Positions 19,496 to 20,402 of a stretch of DNA of 20,402 nt are shown here, one piece after another. The DNA is taken from NCBI RefSeq assembly GCF_000003605.2, contig NW_003126779.1:1-20402 (forward strand), read 5' to 3'. The notes under the pieces were generated by a model. The model ran no database searches, was not told the origin of the DNA, and was given only the letters and a program-made list of their open reading frames with translations. Position 1 is the stretch's first letter. Every line of letters begins with the position of its first letter. This DNA comes from Saccoglossus kowalevskii. Its lineage: Eukaryota; Hemichordata; Enteropneusta; Harrimaniidae. Made by a program: the position numbers and the translations under genes.

Positions 19496-20402
19496 AGTCA
19501 TTCAAAGAAGCTACAATACAGAATAGGACATTATAAACAACGTACATCTTAATGGAACAGGCTAGTCATTCAAATCAGCTACAATACAGAATAGGACATT
19601 ATGAACAACGTACACTTGGTGAAACAAGGTAGTCATTCAAATGATCTACAGTACAGAATAGAACTGCATACACAACGTACACCTTGATGGAATAGGGTAG
19701 TCATTCAAATGAGTTACAATACAGAATAGAACATTATGAATAACGTACACCAGATGGAATAAGGTAGTCATTCAAATGAACTACAGTACAGAATAGGACA
19801 TTATGAACAACGTACACCTTGATGGAATAGAGTAGTCATTCAAATGAGCTACAATACAGAATAGAACATTATGAACAACGTACACCTTGATGAAATAGGG
19901 TAGTTATTCGAATGAGCTACAATACAGAAAAGGACATTATGAACAACGTACACCTTGATGGAATATGCTACTCATTCGAATGAGCTACAATACAGAATAG
20001 AACATTATGAACAACATACACCTTGATGGAATAGGATAGTCATTCAAATGAGCTACAGTACAGATAGAACATTATGAACAACATTCACCTTGATGGAATA
20101 GGGTCGTCATTCAAATGAGCTACAGTACAGATAGAACATTATGAACAATGTACACCTTGATGGAATAGGGTAGTCATTCAAATGAGCTACAATACAGAAT
20201 AGAACATTATGAACAACGTACACCTTGATGGAATAGGATAGTCATTCAAATGAGCTACAGTACAGCGTAGGACATTCTAAACAACGTACACCTTGATGGA
20301 ATAGGGTAGTCATTCAAATGAGCTACAATACAGAATAGAACATTATGAACAACGTACATCTTGGTGGAATAGGCTTGTCATTCAAATGAGCTACAATACA
20401 GA
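19496..20402 (+). repeat. Block C, copy 2 (cut by window end)
   Basis: Follows 15626-16464 to the last base. It has one plain monomer inserted at about 20158-20225. Private changes are CTGCATACACAACG near 19667 (partner CTGTATAAACAACG), ATGCTACTCATTCG near 19975 and AACAATGTACACC near 20147 (CpG to TpG). Confidence 0.9.

Larger units (their letters stand above)
1..20402 (+). repeat. 68-bp satellite DNA array, about 300 head-to-tail copies
   Basis: The entire window is one tandem array. Every 68 bases the same words return, for example GCTACAATACAGAATA and AACAACGTACACC, with no unique sequence between copies. Most variation sits at a few monomer positions: 1-4 (GATG, GGTG, GCTG or ATTG), 11-13 (GGG, TGC, CGG, GAT), 24-28 (AATGAG, AATAAG, AAACAG, AAGAAG, TTAAGG) and 45-53 (GAAC or GGAC; ATGAAC or ATAAAC). 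Lengths of 66-71 bp occur but 68 dominates. All copies point the same way. Consensus GC is 35%. There are no open frames of coding size. This is typical of eukaryotic heterochromatic satellite; the family itself is not one I recognise. Both ends are cut by the window, so the true array length is unknown. Confidence 0.99.

Noticed and set aside
1-20402. CRISPR array
   Set aside because: There are no unique spacers; the full 68 bp repeats, with variation spread over all of it rather than in constant repeats between unrelated spacers.
1-20402. Protein-coding repeat or open reading frames
   Set aside because: Every consensus monomer has TAG in all three forward frames, 68 is not a multiple of 3, and reverse-strand open stretches reach only about 40 codons in the consensus. 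Longer ones in variant monomers would be chance.
1-20402. Transposable element, tRNA or rRNA gene inside the array
   Set aside because: I read through without finding any stretch longer than about one monomer that departs from the 68-bp pattern.
1-20402. Telomeric or simple microsatellite repeat
   Set aside because: No short motif of 2-8 bp is repeated in tandem; the only period seen is 68 bp with higher-order blocks.
1-20402. Replication origin iterons
   Set aside because: Plasmid iterons are short (about 17-22 bp), few, and next to a rep gene. Here there are about 300 copies of 68 bp and no gene.

Overview
The whole window is one uninterrupted tandem satellite array. The repeat unit is 68 bp, always in the same orientation, and the window holds about 300 copies (20402/68 is about 300). 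A clean example of the commonest monomer lies at 2036-2103. It has 24 G+C out of 68 (35%), is strongly A-rich on the given strand (28 A, 16 T), and carries one CpG. I found no protein gene, RNA gene, transposon, unique spacer or inverted segment. The array runs off both ends of the window. Each monomer has stops in all three forward frames (TAG at monomer positions 8-10, 13-15 and 42-44), 68 is not a multiple of 3, and the longest reverse-strand open stretch in the consensus is about 40 codons. Coding is therefore excluded.

A uniform AT-rich satellite of this size, with higher-order structure, points to eukaryotic heterochromatin (centromeric, pericentromeric, subtelomeric or sex-chromosome type). 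I do not recognise the family and cannot name the organism.

The interest lies in the order of the variant monomers, which form a mosaic of duplicated blocks. (1) A 12-monomer, 816-bp unit (EH) is complete at 408-1223, 4136-4951 and 9502-10317. Its first half (E) also stands alone at 6582-6989 and 17376-17783, and its second half (H) at 8279-8686. (2) Block A (about 1326-2783) recurs at 12392-13849 with no net indel and only about ten substitutions. (3) Block B (about 5636-8510) recurs at about 16566-19365 with three indels of roughly whole-monomer or single-base size. A and B keep their order and nearly the same offset (11066 and 10930 bp), so the window looks like most of two copies of an approximately 11-kb superunit whose middle parts differ. 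(4) Block C (15626-16464) recurs at 19496-20402, and its middle part recurs at the left edge (1-215). (5) Blocks F, G and K are further local duplications, several with offsets of 3.7-3.9 kb.

Two finer patterns stand out. One CpG-rich monomer (five CpG instead of one) occurs eight times. Monomers with clustered small indels lie at or close to block junctions, which suggests either assembly stitching errors or error-prone repair at recombination joints. All block limits come from reading by eye and are good to about one monomer unless an exact marker is given.
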